Source of the DNA: Halomonas sp. 54_146
GTDB taxonomy: Bacteria; Pseudomonadota; Gammaproteobacteria; Pseudomonadales; Halomonadaceae
Reading direction: 5' to 3'
Assembly (NCBI RefSeq): GCF_001507855.1
Contig: NZ_LGEN01000007.1
Location: 1-64,000 of the forward strand
DNA length: 64,000 bases
Every line of letters starts with the position of its first letter. The first letter of the stretch is position 1. Made by a program: the position numbers and the translations under genes. The notes beneath the pieces are model-generated. The model searched no databases. It saw only the letters and a program-made list of their open reading frames with translations, and was not told where the DNA came from. This document shows positions 42,636 through 54,254 of this stretch, piece after piece.

Positions 42636-44153
42636 TCACGGTTGCTTAACTGCTTCATTCGCGGCCAATGGCTCAGGCCCAACTTGAGGTGAGCTGGCTA
42701 ATGCTTGGCTTGCAATGTAATAAACAATGGCACCCAGCGCCGAACCCGTGAACCACCCGTAGTCATAGAACCAGTTCATGGTGCCCGTTAACAGCGACAA
42801 CAGCGTCAGCGCCACCGGCACCCCGAAAGCGATAAACCCTGCCATATTCACCGCAGGATAAGCATGGTTATCCATGTACAAGCTTGGCACGTCCAGACGC
42901 TGCTTTTTAATCAGAAAGTAATCAACTGCCATAATACCCGCTATCGGCCCCAGAAGACTGGAATAGCCCAGCAGCCAGTTAGAGTACATTTGCTCCAACG
43001 ACACCCCCTGGGTAATCACCCCGGCTTTTTGCAACAGGTCATAGCCCATCAACAGCACACCGACTGCCCCGGTCATCAGCACACCGCGCGTCTGATTGAT
43101 AAATTTAGGCGCTATGTTCTGAAAATCATTCGTCGGTGAAACAATATTCGAGGCCGTATTCGTGGAAATCGTCGCGATGATGATAAATAGCATGGCTAAC
43201 ACCACCCAGAAAGGGCTGTCGATATAGCCGATCAGGCGCACGGGGTCAGCAACGGTTTGACCCACTAGCGTCTCAGACGCAGCGGTGAGCACAACACCCA
43301 AGGAGGCAAAAAAGAACATGGTCAGCGGCAAGCCCATCACTTGCCCTACAATTTGGTCTTTTTGGCTTTTCGCGAAACGGCTGAAGTCGGGAATATTCAG
43401 CGACAACGTGGCCCAAAACCCCACCATGGCGGTTAAGCCAGCAAAGAAGTAACCATAAACCGACGCGCCTTCAGGGCGCGATGGCGGCTGAGCCAGCAGC
43501 TCTGTCATCGACATATGCGGCCATGCCCACATCATAAGCCCAATACCGACGGCCAACAGCAACGGCGCCGCAAGCGTTTCCAGCCATTTGATTGACTCAG
43601 CGCCACGAATCACCACATACAGATTCATCGCCCCAAAGACAAAAAAGCCGATGACTTCACCAACGCCCCCTAAGGCTGCCCAGGCAGGAATCAACGCGGA
43701 GAGCAACAGGTGAATAGCTAGACCGCCAAACATGGTTTGGATACCAAACCAGCCACAGCCTACCAACGCTCGAACTAAACACGGCACGTTAGAGCCTAAA
43801 ATACCAAACGATGAGCGCAGTACGACGGGAAAGGGAATGCCAAATTTCGTGCCAGGGAAGGCGTTTAAGGTAAGAGGAATCAACACGATGATATTGGCCA
43901 AGAGAATGGCAAATAGCGCCTCCCCTACGCTTAAGCCAAAATAGGCGGTGAGTACACCCCCCAGCGTATAGGTCGGTACACAGATCGACATGCCTACCCA
44001 CAGCGCGCCAATATTCCATTTGCTCCAGGTTCGCTCAGCCGCCTTTGTGGGTGCAATATCCTCATTAAAGCGCGGGCTATCACGAACGTCCTTTCCTACA
44101 TCGAGTTCAATTAACCCCTCTCTATCCACCATTTGGGAGGTTCGTTCAGTCAT
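42636..44153 (-). CDS. NCS1-family nucleobase/hydantoin:cation symporter
   Basis: A 505-residue membrane transporter with about twelve helices, of the NCS1 family (cytosine, uracil, allantoin, hydantoin permeases). The family N-terminal pattern RTWSKWNIGALWVGMSICVP opens TM1; GILGSNVPCLVRALVGCGWFGIQ (given as GILGSNVPCLVRALVGCGWF) and NTASNIVSP are further typical segments. The ATG at 44153 is preceded by GAGGAG; an upstream in-frame ATG at 44192 adds 13 non-family residues. It lies divergent to the pyrimidine catabolic operon, so uracil, thymine or a hydantoin is the likely substrate. Confidence 0.88.
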   Translation of the reverse strand: MTERTSQMVDREGLIELDVGKDVRDSPRFNEDIAPTKAAERTWSKWNIGALWVGMSICVPTYTLGGVLTAYFGLSVGEALFAILLANIIVLIPLTLNAFPGTKFGIPFPVVLRSSFGILGSNVPCLVRALVGCGWFGIQTMFGGLAIHLLLSALIPAWAALGGVGEVIGFFVFGAMNLYVVIRGAESIKWLETLAAPLLLAVGIGLMMWAWPHMSMTELLAQPPSRPEGASVYGYFFAGLTAMVGFWATLSLNIPDFSRFAKSQKDQIVGQVMGLPLTMFFFASLGVVLTAASETLVGQTVADPVRLIGYIDSPFWVVLAMLFIIIATISTNTASNIVSPTNDFQNIAPKFINQTRGVLMTGAVGVLLMGYDLLQKAGVITQGVSLEQMYSNWLLGYSSLLGPIAGIMAVDYFLIKKQRLDVPSLYMDNHAYPAVNMAGFIAFGVPVALTLLSLLTGTMNWFYDYGWFTGSALGAIVYYIASQALASSPQVGPEPLAANEAVKQP

Positions 44154-44777
44154 AGTGTTCTCCTCAGCAGTGCTGTCGCCCGTTGCATTCACGGTATCGC
44201 TATATGTGTAGCAATAAGCGTGCCTAAATCAATCACAAGGCCATTAACTTGTTGATCAAGAAGCTGACTTACCCGGCAGGCATACAGACACTGTTAGCGT
44301 GATTGTTATTATTCGCCTTATGGTTTTAAAAACCACTAATTAGCGTAGTTCTTTCATAAAAATTCGCACCAAAAAAATGCTTTAAAATTTCAAAAAATTC
44401 TAAAAACAACATATAAAGCACTGTTTAATATAAATTTAATTAAAACACCATTACTGTGCAGGCGTTCACCAATTTAGTAAAAACATCCATAAACGCCATA
44501 AAAAATTTAACAAATCAAAGAGTTAAATAAATTTCAAAAACTTCTTGAAACAACACTGCATAACAGTCTATGTTCAAAAAGCTGTCAAACATGACAACTT
44601 TACAAAACAACAATAATCGCTGCCTCTTACGCTCTATAGAAAAGCAAAGGGCGGCGGCAATGCACGCCACGCAGCCATCGTATCGGAGGAGTTAATTATC
44701 CACTCCTTCACTAGACCGGTAACGAACCGACATGCGCCCGCATGCGGTTGGCGCGTATGAGAAGAGAGGGCTGTAAC
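44154..44777. other. 624-base AT-rich divergent regulatory region
   Basis: Lies between the NCS1 transporter (minus) and the beta-ureidopropionase gene (plus). It holds no credible gene. The middle (about 44330-44540) is a run of A-rich and T-rich tracts. TGTCA-AACA-TGACA at 44583-44596 is an inverted repeat that could be an operator. GGAGGAGT near 44684 can pair with ACTCC about 12 bases later, placing a small hairpin in the leader. The gap is much longer than other promoter gaps in the window, which suggests complex control. Confidence 0.5.
44583..44596. promoter_or_regulatory. Inverted repeat, candidate operator
   Basis: TGTCA-AACA-TGACA, 5-bp arms with a 4-base spacer, lies 182 bases before the beta-ureidopropionase ATG. 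It could serve a LysR (41669) or TetR/RutR-like (61279) regulator. It is short enough to occur by chance. Confidence 0.3.
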
Positions 44778-47116
<2,339 letters not shown>

Positions 47117-47155
47117 CTCGCCCTCACTGCAAAACAGAACAATGGAGAAACGACC

Positions 47156-48535
47156 GTGACCCACTCACTTGATCACCTGCCTAACGCAAAAGAGGTCGGC
47201 ACCTACGACCCAGATACGTTGGCGCATAATTTCAGCGATCTGCACCCGCCGCTAACGCCGCGCCAAGCGATCATTGAAAGCCAGCGCTGCCTCTACTGCT
47301 ATGACGCGCCCTGCATCGAGGCATGCCCGTCGGAAATCGATATTCCAAGCTTTATCCGCCAAATCAGCGAAAGCAACGTCAACGGCGCGGCTGAAACCAT
47401 TCTGGAAGCCAACATTCTTGGCGGCAGCTGCGCCCGGGTATGCCCCACCGAAATCCTCTGCGAACGCAGCTGCGTGCGTAACCATGATGCCGAGTGCCAG
47501 CCGGTGCTCATCGGTTTATTACAGCGCCACGCCACCGACAACATGCAGTTTGAGGGCCACCCGTTTAAGCGGGCGGCTAACAGCGGCCGACATATCGCCG
47601 TGGTAGGCGCGGGCCCCGCTGGCCTTTCTTGTGCTCACCGCTTGGCAATGCTGGGCCACCAAGTGACGATATTTGAAGCCGAGCAAAAGCCCGGTGGTCT
47701 CAACGAATACGGCATTGCCCGTTACAAAATGACCGACGACTTCGCCCGTAAGGAAGTCGAGTTTTTGCTCGAAATCGGTGGCATCGACATCCAGTACGGC
47801 CAGCGCCTGGGCGATAACCTAACCCTCGACACCCTGCACCAGCAGTACGACAGTGTCTTTCTAGGCCTGGGTCTAGGTGCCAGCCGAGCGTTAGGGCTCA
47901 CCGGGGAAAACGCCCCTGGCCTGATGCCTGCGGTGGATTACATCAAAACCCTGCGCCAAGCCGATGATTTGGGCACTCTTGCGGTCGCTAAGCGCTGTAT
48001 TGTGATCGGCGCCGGTAATACCGCCATTGATATGGCGACCCAAATGGCCCGCTTAGGCGCCAGTGAAGTAACGCTCGTTTACCGCCGTGGTGTCGAGGCG
48101 ATGTCCGCCACCGACCACGAACAGGAGATCGCCAAGGCCAACGGCGTGCGCATGGTCACCTGGGCACAGCCCGACGAAATTCTGCTGAATGAGCAAGGGC
48201 AAGTAGCCGGTATGCGCTTTGCCAATACCTCTGAACAAGCGGGGCGCTTAGCCCCCACAGGCGAGACGTTTGAGATTGCCGCTGATGCGATCTTCAAAGC
48301 CATTGGCCAAGGCTTTGACGCGGCTAGCCTGCATGATGCCACCGCCGCCGAGTTAGCCCGCGACGGCGAGCGCATTCACGTTAATGAGATGTTCCAAACC
48401 TCCATGCCTAACGTTTACGCCGGGGGCGACTGCGTTAAACCCGGCCAAGACCTGACCGTACAGGCCGTGCAGCACGGCAAACTGGCGGCCCACGCCATTC
48501 ATCAAGCGCTTACCGCCAAGCAGGAGGCCGCATGA
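47156..48535 (+). CDS. preT: Dihydropyrimidine dehydrogenase subunit PreT
   Basis: A 459-residue NAD(P)H/FAD/Fe-S subunit of bacterial dihydropyrimidine dehydrogenase. N-terminal cluster region with CLYCYDAPCIEACPSEID and a second set CARVCPTEILCERSC; FAD-binding VVGAGPAGLSCAHRLA (about 146-161); NAD-binding VIGAGNTAIDMATQM (about 283-297); and terminal FAD motif VYAGGDCVKPGQDLT. It starts with GTG behind GGAG; there is no nearby ATG. Overlaps preA by 4 bp. Confidence 0.93.
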   Translation: MTHSLDHLPNAKEVGTYDPDTLAHNFSDLHPPLTPRQAIIESQRCLYCYDAPCIEACPSEIDIPSFIRQISESNVNGAAETILEANILGGSCARVCPTEILCERSCVRNHDAECQPVLIGLLQRHATDNMQFEGHPFKRAANSGRHIAVVGAGPAGLSCAHRLAMLGHQVTIFEAEQKPGGLNEYGIARYKMTDDFARKEVEFLLEIGGIDIQYGQRLGDNLTLDTLHQQYDSVFLGLGLGASRALGLTGENAPGLMPAVDYIKTLRQADDLGTLAVAKRCIVIGAGNTAIDMATQMARLGASEVTLVYRRGVEAMSATDHEQEIAKANGVRMVTWAQPDEILLNEQGQVAGMRFANTSEQAGRLAPTGETFEIAADAIFKAIGQGFDAASLHDATAAELARDGERIHVNEMFQTSMPNVYAGGDCVKPGQDLTVQAVQHGKLAAHAIHQALTAKQEAA

Positions 48536-49866
48536 GCACCTTACCGCTTACCCCACCCGGCAAGAAAAACAGCGGCGACAGCGTGGTTAATGGCATTGAT
48601 CTTTCGGTGAATTTTGCCGGCATCAAAGCCCCCAACCCCTTCTGGTTGGCCTCGGCTCCCCCTACCGATAAAGCCTATAACGTGGTGCGCGCCTATGAAG
48701 CGGGCTGGGGCGGCGTGGTCTGGAAAACCCTCGGCGAAGAGCCACCAGCGGTGAACGTCTCTTCCCGTTACTCGGCCCACTACGGCAAAAACCGTGAAGT
48801 TATTGGTTTTAATAATATCGAGCTGATTACCGACCGCTCACTGGAGATCAATCTTCAAGAGATCACCCAAGTGAAAAAGGATTGGCCTGACCGCGCGCTG
48901 ATCGTCTCCATCATGGTGCCCTGCAACGAAGAAGCCTGGGCGTATATCTTACCGCTGGTGGAAGCCACCGGCGCGGACGGCATCGAGCTCAACCTAGGCT
49001 GCCCCCACGGCATGCCAGAGCGCGGTATGGGCGCGGCGGTCGGCCAAAACCCCGATCTGATCGAAAAAGTCACCTACTGGTGCAAAAAGCACTACTCCAA
49101 GCCGGTAATTGTGAAACTCACCCCCAACATCACCGATATTCGTGTGGGTGCACAGGCGGCGCTGCGTGGCGGCGCGGATGCAGTCTCGCTGATCAACACT
49201 ATCAACTCCATCACCAGCATTGACTTGGACAACATGGTCGCTAAACCCACCGTGGGGCACCAGAGCACCCACGGCGGCTACTGCGGCAGCGCCGTTAAGC
49301 CCATTGCGATGAATATGGTGGCGGAAATCGCCCGCGACCCAGCCACCCCAACGCTGCCCATTTCCGGCATTGGCGGCATCTCCACCTGGCGCGATGCCGC
49401 GGAGTTTATCGCCCTCGGCTCCGGCAGCGTACAGGTGTGCACTGCCGCTATGCTCAACGGCTTCCGTATCGTGGAGGAGATGAAAGACGGCCTCTCCCGC
49501 TGGATGGCGGAAAAGGGCTACGACTCCATCGAGGCGTTTTCCCGCAAGGCGGTGCCGCAAACTACCGATTGGAAACACCTGGATATTAACTTCAAGACCA
49601 TTGCCCACATCGATCAGGATTTGTGTATTGAGTGTGGCCGCTGCTATATCGCCTGCGAAGATACCTCCCATCAGTCGATTGCCAAGCTTACCGAGCAGGA
49701 CGGCGCCCGCCGCTATGAGGTCATTGAAGAGGAGTGCGTTGGCTGTAACCTCTGCCAGATCACCTGCCCGGTAGAAAACTGCATCACCATGGTGCCGCAA
49801 GAGACCGGCAAACCGTTCCTCGCCTGGGACAACGACCCACGCAACCCCTTCCGCGTCGCCTCGTAA
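48532..49866 (+). CDS. preA: Dihydropyrimidine dehydrogenase subunit PreA
   Basis: A 444-residue FMN subunit that reduces uracil or thymine to the dihydro form (or the reverse). The dihydroorotate-dehydrogenase-like barrel (about 20-330) has NLGCPHGMPERGMGAAVGQ with the active-site Cys. The C-terminal ferredoxin domain has CIECGRCYIAC and CVGCNLCQITCPVENC. Last gene of the operon, translationally coupled to preT. A stem-loop lies downstream. Confidence 0.94.
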   Translation: MSTLPLTPPGKKNSGDSVVNGIDLSVNFAGIKAPNPFWLASAPPTDKAYNVVRAYEAGWGGVVWKTLGEEPPAVNVSSRYSAHYGKNREVIGFNNIELITDRSLEINLQEITQVKKDWPDRALIVSIMVPCNEEAWAYILPLVEATGADGIELNLGCPHGMPERGMGAAVGQNPDLIEKVTYWCKKHYSKPVIVKLTPNITDIRVGAQAALRGGADAVSLINTINSITSIDLDNMVAKPTVGHQSTHGGYCGSAVKPIAMNMVAEIARDPATPTLPISGIGGISTWRDAAEFIALGSGSVQVCTAAMLNGFRIVEEMKDGLSRWMAEKGYDSIEAFSRKAVPQTTDWKHLDINFKTIAHIDQDLCIECGRCYIACEDTSHQSIAKLTEQDGARRYEVIEEECVGCNLCQITCPVENCITMVPQETGKPFLAWDNDPRNPFRVAS

Positions 49867-49895
49867 ACCGTTCTCCCCCATCCAATGCTCGATAT

Positions 49896-49926
49896 GACAC
49901 CGCCCTCTTTAGTGAGGGCGGCTGTC
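49896..49926. terminator. Stem-loop between convergent preA and RND pump genes
   Basis: CGCCCTC and GAGGGCG pair around a 6-base loop, with an outer GACA/TGTC extension across a small bulge. There is no T-run on either strand, so termination is inferred from its place between convergent genes. Confidence 0.55.
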
Positions 49927-49970
49927 ATTATGCATTCAGATAGTGTCACTTATGATCGGCAAAGACTGCC

Positions 49971-52900
49971 TTACTCCTCATGAATCTTGATCTGATAAAG
50001 CACGCAGTAAATCACCGGCAGCACGATAAGGGTGAGCAGCGTGGCCACCCCAAGCCCACCAATCAGCGCGACCGCCATGCTGGCAAAGAAGGCATCACTG
50101 ATCAGTGGAATCAGCCCTAGCATGGTCGTCAGGGCGGCCATGGATACGGGCCGAACACGGCTAATGGCAGCGCGCACCACGGCGTGATAGCGATCTTTGT
50201 GCAGCGGCAGCTGCACATTGATCTCTTCTACCAGAACGATGGCATTCTTAATCACCATCCCGATCAAGCTCAACGTACCCAGCAGCGCCATAAACGAGAA
50301 AGGCATTCCCGTTACGAGAAGAGCCGCAACGACCCCGACGATAGTCAGCGGTACCAAAAACCAGATCGCCAGCGGCTGACGGAAGTTGTTAAACAGCACC
50401 ACCGTAATAATAAACATCATCACCAAGCCAAGCGGCAGCGACGAAAACAGGCCGCTCTGAGCCTCACCGGCGGTCTCAAACTCACCGCCCCACTCCAGCC
50501 GGTAACCGGGTGGTAATTCCAGCGCCTCTACCTGAGGCCGCACTTGGGCCAATACGCTTGCTGCCGTCACCCCGCTGAGCGGGTCAGGCTCGCCATATAC
50601 CGCCAGCATACGCTCGCGGTCGCGGCGCATTATCAGCGGGTCAGCGACCTGGGTCGTTACATCGCGCATCACTTGATCCGCCGTAATGTAACGCCCCTGT
50701 TCAGCGCTCCATACATTCAACGATCCTAGGTTGTCGATATCGTTGCGCTGCTCCGGTATCGCTCTGGCAACAATCGGAATCAGGTCGCTGCCGTCACGGT
50801 AGAGGCCCACTTGGCTACCACTGGTACTCAGCGCCAGCGTCGCCGCCAAATTCTCACGCGTAACGCCCAGCCGTCGTGCGGTGTCTTCGGCGAAAATAGG
50901 CACCACAGCCTGTACACGATTGCGCCAGTTGGTGCGCACGCTGACCATATTGGACGTATCGCTAAACAGGGCTTCAACTTGCTCACCGAGCTGGCGTAAT
51001 ACGGCTGGGTCGCTGCCGTACAGCCTGGCTTCAATCTTGGCTTTTGGCGCGGGCCCCACTTCCAGCGGGGCAATTTTATAGTCGATATCGCTGTGATCGC
51101 GCTCCAGCACGGCTTCGACATCCGCCATGCGCGCTTGCTGCGTCGCTTTGTCATGGGTCTCGACAATTAGCTGTGAGTAGCTGGCAAAGCGGTCTTCCGG
51201 CGCATAGGTCAAGGTAAAGCGCTGGGCACCACCGCCGACAACCGTGGTGAGGTGGTGAACACCCTCCATGTCCATCACCAACTCTTCTAACTCTGCCACC
51301 CGCCGCTGGGTTTCCAGAATATCGGTGCCTTCCGGCGTGCGATAATCGACAAAGAAAATGGGCGTATTCGAGGCCGGGAAAAAGGCATTCTTGACTGACC
51401 CAAAGCCAAACACGGCGCCCGCCAGTATGGCCATCACCAGGCCAAGCGTTAGCCAACGCAGCCGAATACCGGCCACAATCACACGGCTAAACAGGCGATA
51501 CACCGCACCTTTGTAAGGATCTTCATCTGTGCTGCTTGGAGCCACATTGCGAAACAGCAGTTTGAAATAGAACGGCGTGAGCGTCAGGGCCGTCAGCCAG
51601 CTCAGCAGCAGCGAATAGAGCAACACATAGAACAGCGAGCCGATAAATTCACCGGTGGTATCCGGCGATAGCCCAATCGGTGCAAAGGCAGCCACCGCAA
51701 TCAGCGTCGCGGCCAGTAGCGGCCATGCGTTTTGCCGAACCACCTGATGTGCCGATTCTCGTATGCTTTGGCCACGTTTCAGGCCCACCAGCATGCCTTC
51801 AGTGACCACAATGGCGTTATCGACCAGCATGCCCAGCGCGATAATCAGCGCCCCCAGCGAGATTTTCTCCAGCTGCAAGCCGTGGATGCGCATCAGCATA
51901 AAGGTGCCAATAATCGTAATCAGCAGAATAAAGCCCATCAGCAGGCCGCTGCGCCAGCCCATAAACAGCATGAGCACTACGATCACAATGGCCACCGCCT
52001 GAATCAGGCTAACGAGGAAGCCGGATACCGCCTCATCCACCACGCTCGGCTGGTCATAGACCACGTTGAGCTCCATGCCTAACGGTGTGCGCGCTTCTAG
52101 CTCCTCTAGCCGTTGATCAAGGCGGGCACCTACTTCGACCACGTTAACGCCGCTTTCAAACGAGATGCCCAGGGAAATAGCCGGCCGCCCCATATCGCGG
52201 TAAAGCTGCTGGGGTTGCTCGGTTAAGCCACGGGAAATCTCCGCAATATCGCTCAGCCTGACCAGCTCGCCATTACCTTCACTGACGATTAGCGCACGCA
52301 AATCATCAATATTGGCGGAACTACCCGACGGCGTTATTCGGAAACGCCGACCTCCCTGTTTCAAGTGCCCCGAGTCCGCTACGGCATTTTGCGTATCCAG
52401 CAGTTGCTGAAGTGAACTTAACGGGATGTTCAGCGCACGCAGCTGTTCTCGGTCCACTTCTATAAAAATGCGCTCTTCTCTTACCCCCGCCAGCGATACC
52501 TTTTCAACGCCATCTACCAGTGCAAGCTCACGCTTAAGAAACTCGGCATGGCCTTTTAAGTCGGGCATGGCATAGCCGTCACCGGTCAGGTTAATCATCA
52601 GACCGAAGACATCGCCAAAATCGTCGTTAACCCGTGACTGGCTCGCTCCTGGCGGCAGGGCCGCTTGAGCATCGCCTACTTTGCGGCGTAATGAATCCCA
52701 CAGCTGTTGAAGCTCATCGTTTTGCACCGTGCTTTGCAGCTCGATGGTGATCTGAGAAAACCCATCAGAACTTACCGAGCTGATGCGCTTAATCGCGGGC
52801 ATTTCTTGAATAGCTTCTTCCAGCGTCGAGGTGACTTCCTGCTCCACCTCTTCTGGCGTAGCACCGGGGTACTGGGTGGTGACCAGCGCATTGCGGATGG

Positions 52901-53015
52901 TAAATTCAGGGAACTCAAGCTGCCCCATGCCGGTGAAAGCGAGCGACCCACCCACTAGCAGCACCACAGTCATTAAGTAACTAGCAGCCCGATGGCGTAA
53001 GAAGTAGTCAACCAT
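49971..53015 (-). CDS. RND efflux transporter permease (HAE1-like)
   Basis: A 1014-residue RND pump protomer with the normal two-fold layout: TM1 at about 10-30, a large periplasmic loop (about 32-330), TM2-7, a second periplasmic loop (about 555-850) and TM8-12. The TM4 proton-relay motif reads GMLVDNAIVV, with Asp-Asn where AcrB has Asp-Asp. Its partner adaptor is immediately upstream (one base between stop and start). No outer-membrane channel gene is present, so it must use a TolC encoded elsewhere. Substrate range unknown. Confidence 0.9.
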   Translation of the reverse strand: MVDYFLRHRAASYLMTVVLLVGGSLAFTGMGQLEFPEFTIRNALVTTQYPGATPEEVEQEVTSTLEEAIQEMPAIKRISSVSSDGFSQITIELQSTVQNDELQQLWDSLRRKVGDAQAALPPGASQSRVNDDFGDVFGLMINLTGDGYAMPDLKGHAEFLKRELALVDGVEKVSLAGVREERIFIEVDREQLRALNIPLSSLQQLLDTQNAVADSGHLKQGGRRFRITPSGSSANIDDLRALIVSEGNGELVRLSDIAEISRGLTEQPQQLYRDMGRPAISLGISFESGVNVVEVGARLDQRLEELEARTPLGMELNVVYDQPSVVDEAVSGFLVSLIQAVAIVIVVLMLFMGWRSGLLMGFILLITIIGTFMLMRIHGLQLEKISLGALIIALGMLVDNAIVVTEGMLVGLKRGQSIRESAHQVVRQNAWPLLAATLIAVAAFAPIGLSPDTTGEFIGSLFYVLLYSLLLSWLTALTLTPFYFKLLFRNVAPSSTDEDPYKGAVYRLFSRVIVAGIRLRWLTLGLVMAILAGAVFGFGSVKNAFFPASNTPIFFVDYRTPEGTDILETQRRVAELEELVMDMEGVHHLTTVVGGGAQRFTLTYAPEDRFASYSQLIVETHDKATQQARMADVEAVLERDHSDIDYKIAPLEVGPAPKAKIEARLYGSDPAVLRQLGEQVEALFSDTSNMVSVRTNWRNRVQAVVPIFAEDTARRLGVTRENLAATLALSTSGSQVGLYRDGSDLIPIVARAIPEQRNDIDNLGSLNVWSAEQGRYITADQVMRDVTTQVADPLIMRRDRERMLAVYGEPDPLSGVTAASVLAQVRPQVEALELPPGYRLEWGGEFETAGEAQSGLFSSLPLGLVMMFIITVVLFNNFRQPLAIWFLVPLTIVGVVAALLVTGMPFSFMALLGTLSLIGMVIKNAIVLVEEINVQLPLHKDRYHAVVRAAISRVRPVSMAALTTMLGLIPLISDAFFASMAVALIGGLGVATLLTLIVLPVIYCVLYQIKIHEE

Positions 53016-53016
53016 C

Positions 53017-54108
53017 TTATAGCCCCTGTTCCTTTTCCCATGGCGTTACCCGCATATCAGCACTGACGCGATGAGCGCCCGCTGCGACGACACGATCATC
53101 AGCGTCTAACTCGCCGCTTACTTCTAATCCCCTAGACGTTAAGCGCCCCACCTCGACGGGCACCGCTTCTAAACGATCAGGTGCCTGAAAACGCCACACC
53201 ACCGCTTGCTCTGGGCTGTCACCACGGTAGCTAACCGCCTCGGGAGGCAAATGCCAGACAGCGCCCTCAGACGCGGGTAAAAGCTGGCCTAAATCAAGTC
53301 GCACGGTGGCACTCATGCCATCGAGCAGCGTGATATCGTCTGGCTGCGGTAGCCGAAGTGTTACTTCATAAGCAAGGCTCTGGGCACTGGCCTGGGTGGT
53401 ATAAGACGCGAGTTGCGCAAGGTAAGGTTTTTCGCTGTTGCCAAACCGCACCTCAAAGGCCATTGCCGTTTCAAACGGTGTCACCTCATCATTGCGCGGT
53501 ATTTGCTGAACGATCTGCTGGGGTAGATGGAAGATCACATCAAGCTGCCCTGGCTGCTGAATCACCGCCACGGTCTCCTGCACCTGAACAATCTGCCGGT
53601 TATCGACCGGCACCTGGGCAATGACACCATCATAAGGGGCGCGCAGTTGGGTATTTTCCAGCTGCTCTTCAGCCTGCTCAAAGGTCGCCCGAGCAGCACG
53701 CAGCTCCGCTTCTGATTCATCAAACCGCGCCTGGCTGATTGCCCCACGCTCGAGGGTATAACGCATGCGTTCGTGAGTTGCCTGCGCCAAATCTAACCGC
53801 GAACGGGCGCTATCTAATTCACTACGCATCGCCCGATCATCAATACGCGCGATTAAGGTGCCTTCTGTTACCCGCTGGCCTGGGCTCACGTTAAGTTCTA
53901 ACAGCTCGCCTGCCATGCGAAACGATAGGTTGCTACGCGTGGTGGCTTCAACCCGCGCAGGGAATTGGCGCTGTAGTGAAGCACTCGATGCTTCCAGTGT
54001 GATCAGCTTCACCGGCCGAGGAGGAGGTTCATTCTGGCTTTCAGCATCACCTGCTGTCAGCAGCAAGGCCAGCACTACTGGAAGCAATCGAATCAAAGGG
54101 TTACGCAC
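53017..54108 (-). CDS. RND efflux periplasmic adaptor (membrane fusion protein)
   Basis: A 363-residue adaptor. An N-terminal signal sequence (about 1-24, LLPVVLALLLTAGDAES, with no lipobox Cys) is followed by a beta-barrel/lipoyl half, a helical hairpin (about 95-155 with ALTERGAISQARFDESEAEL-like heptads) and the second lipoyl half (LRAPYDGVIAQVPVDNRQIV). It connects the pump to an outer-membrane channel. First gene of the pump operon, divergent from its presumed TetR regulator across an operator. Confidence 0.9.
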   Translation of the reverse strand: MRNPLIRLLPVVLALLLTAGDAESQNEPPPRPVKLITLEASSASLQRQFPARVEATTRSNLSFRMAGELLELNVSPGQRVTEGTLIARIDDRAMRSELDSARSRLDLAQATHERMRYTLERGAISQARFDESEAELRAARATFEQAEEQLENTQLRAPYDGVIAQVPVDNRQIVQVQETVAVIQQPGQLDVIFHLPQQIVQQIPRNDEVTPFETAMAFEVRFGNSEKPYLAQLASYTTQASAQSLAYEVTLRLPQPDDITLLDGMSATVRLDLGQLLPASEGAVWHLPPEAVSYRGDSPEQAVVWRFQAPDRLEAVPVEVGRLTSRGLEVSGELDADDRVVAAGAHRVSADMRVTPWEKEQGL

Positions 54109-54154
54109 AGCGGACTCCTCGGCGGTGTTATCAATACGCAGTCATGAGAATTTC

Positions 54155-54176
54155 ACTGACATTCATGAATGTCAGT
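54155..54176. promoter_or_regulatory. Perfect 22-bp palindrome, presumed TetR operator of the RND pump
   Basis: The central 20 bases, CTGACATTCATGAATGTCAG, are a perfect palindrome, and one more A-T pair flanks it. It lies 47 bases before the adaptor start and 79 bases before the TetR gene start. The AT-rich TATACT at 54184-54189 may be a -10 element for the TetR gene, so a bound dimer pair would block both directions. The shape resembles the known operator of E. coli AcrR upstream of acrAB, which matches the AcrR-like regulator next to it. Confidence 0.8.
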
Positions 54177-54254
54177 TAAAATGTATACTAATCGCCTCGT
54201 GGCGACTTTGCCATTCAGTCATGTCAAATATGGTCATTTTTCTTAGGAGCTGCT

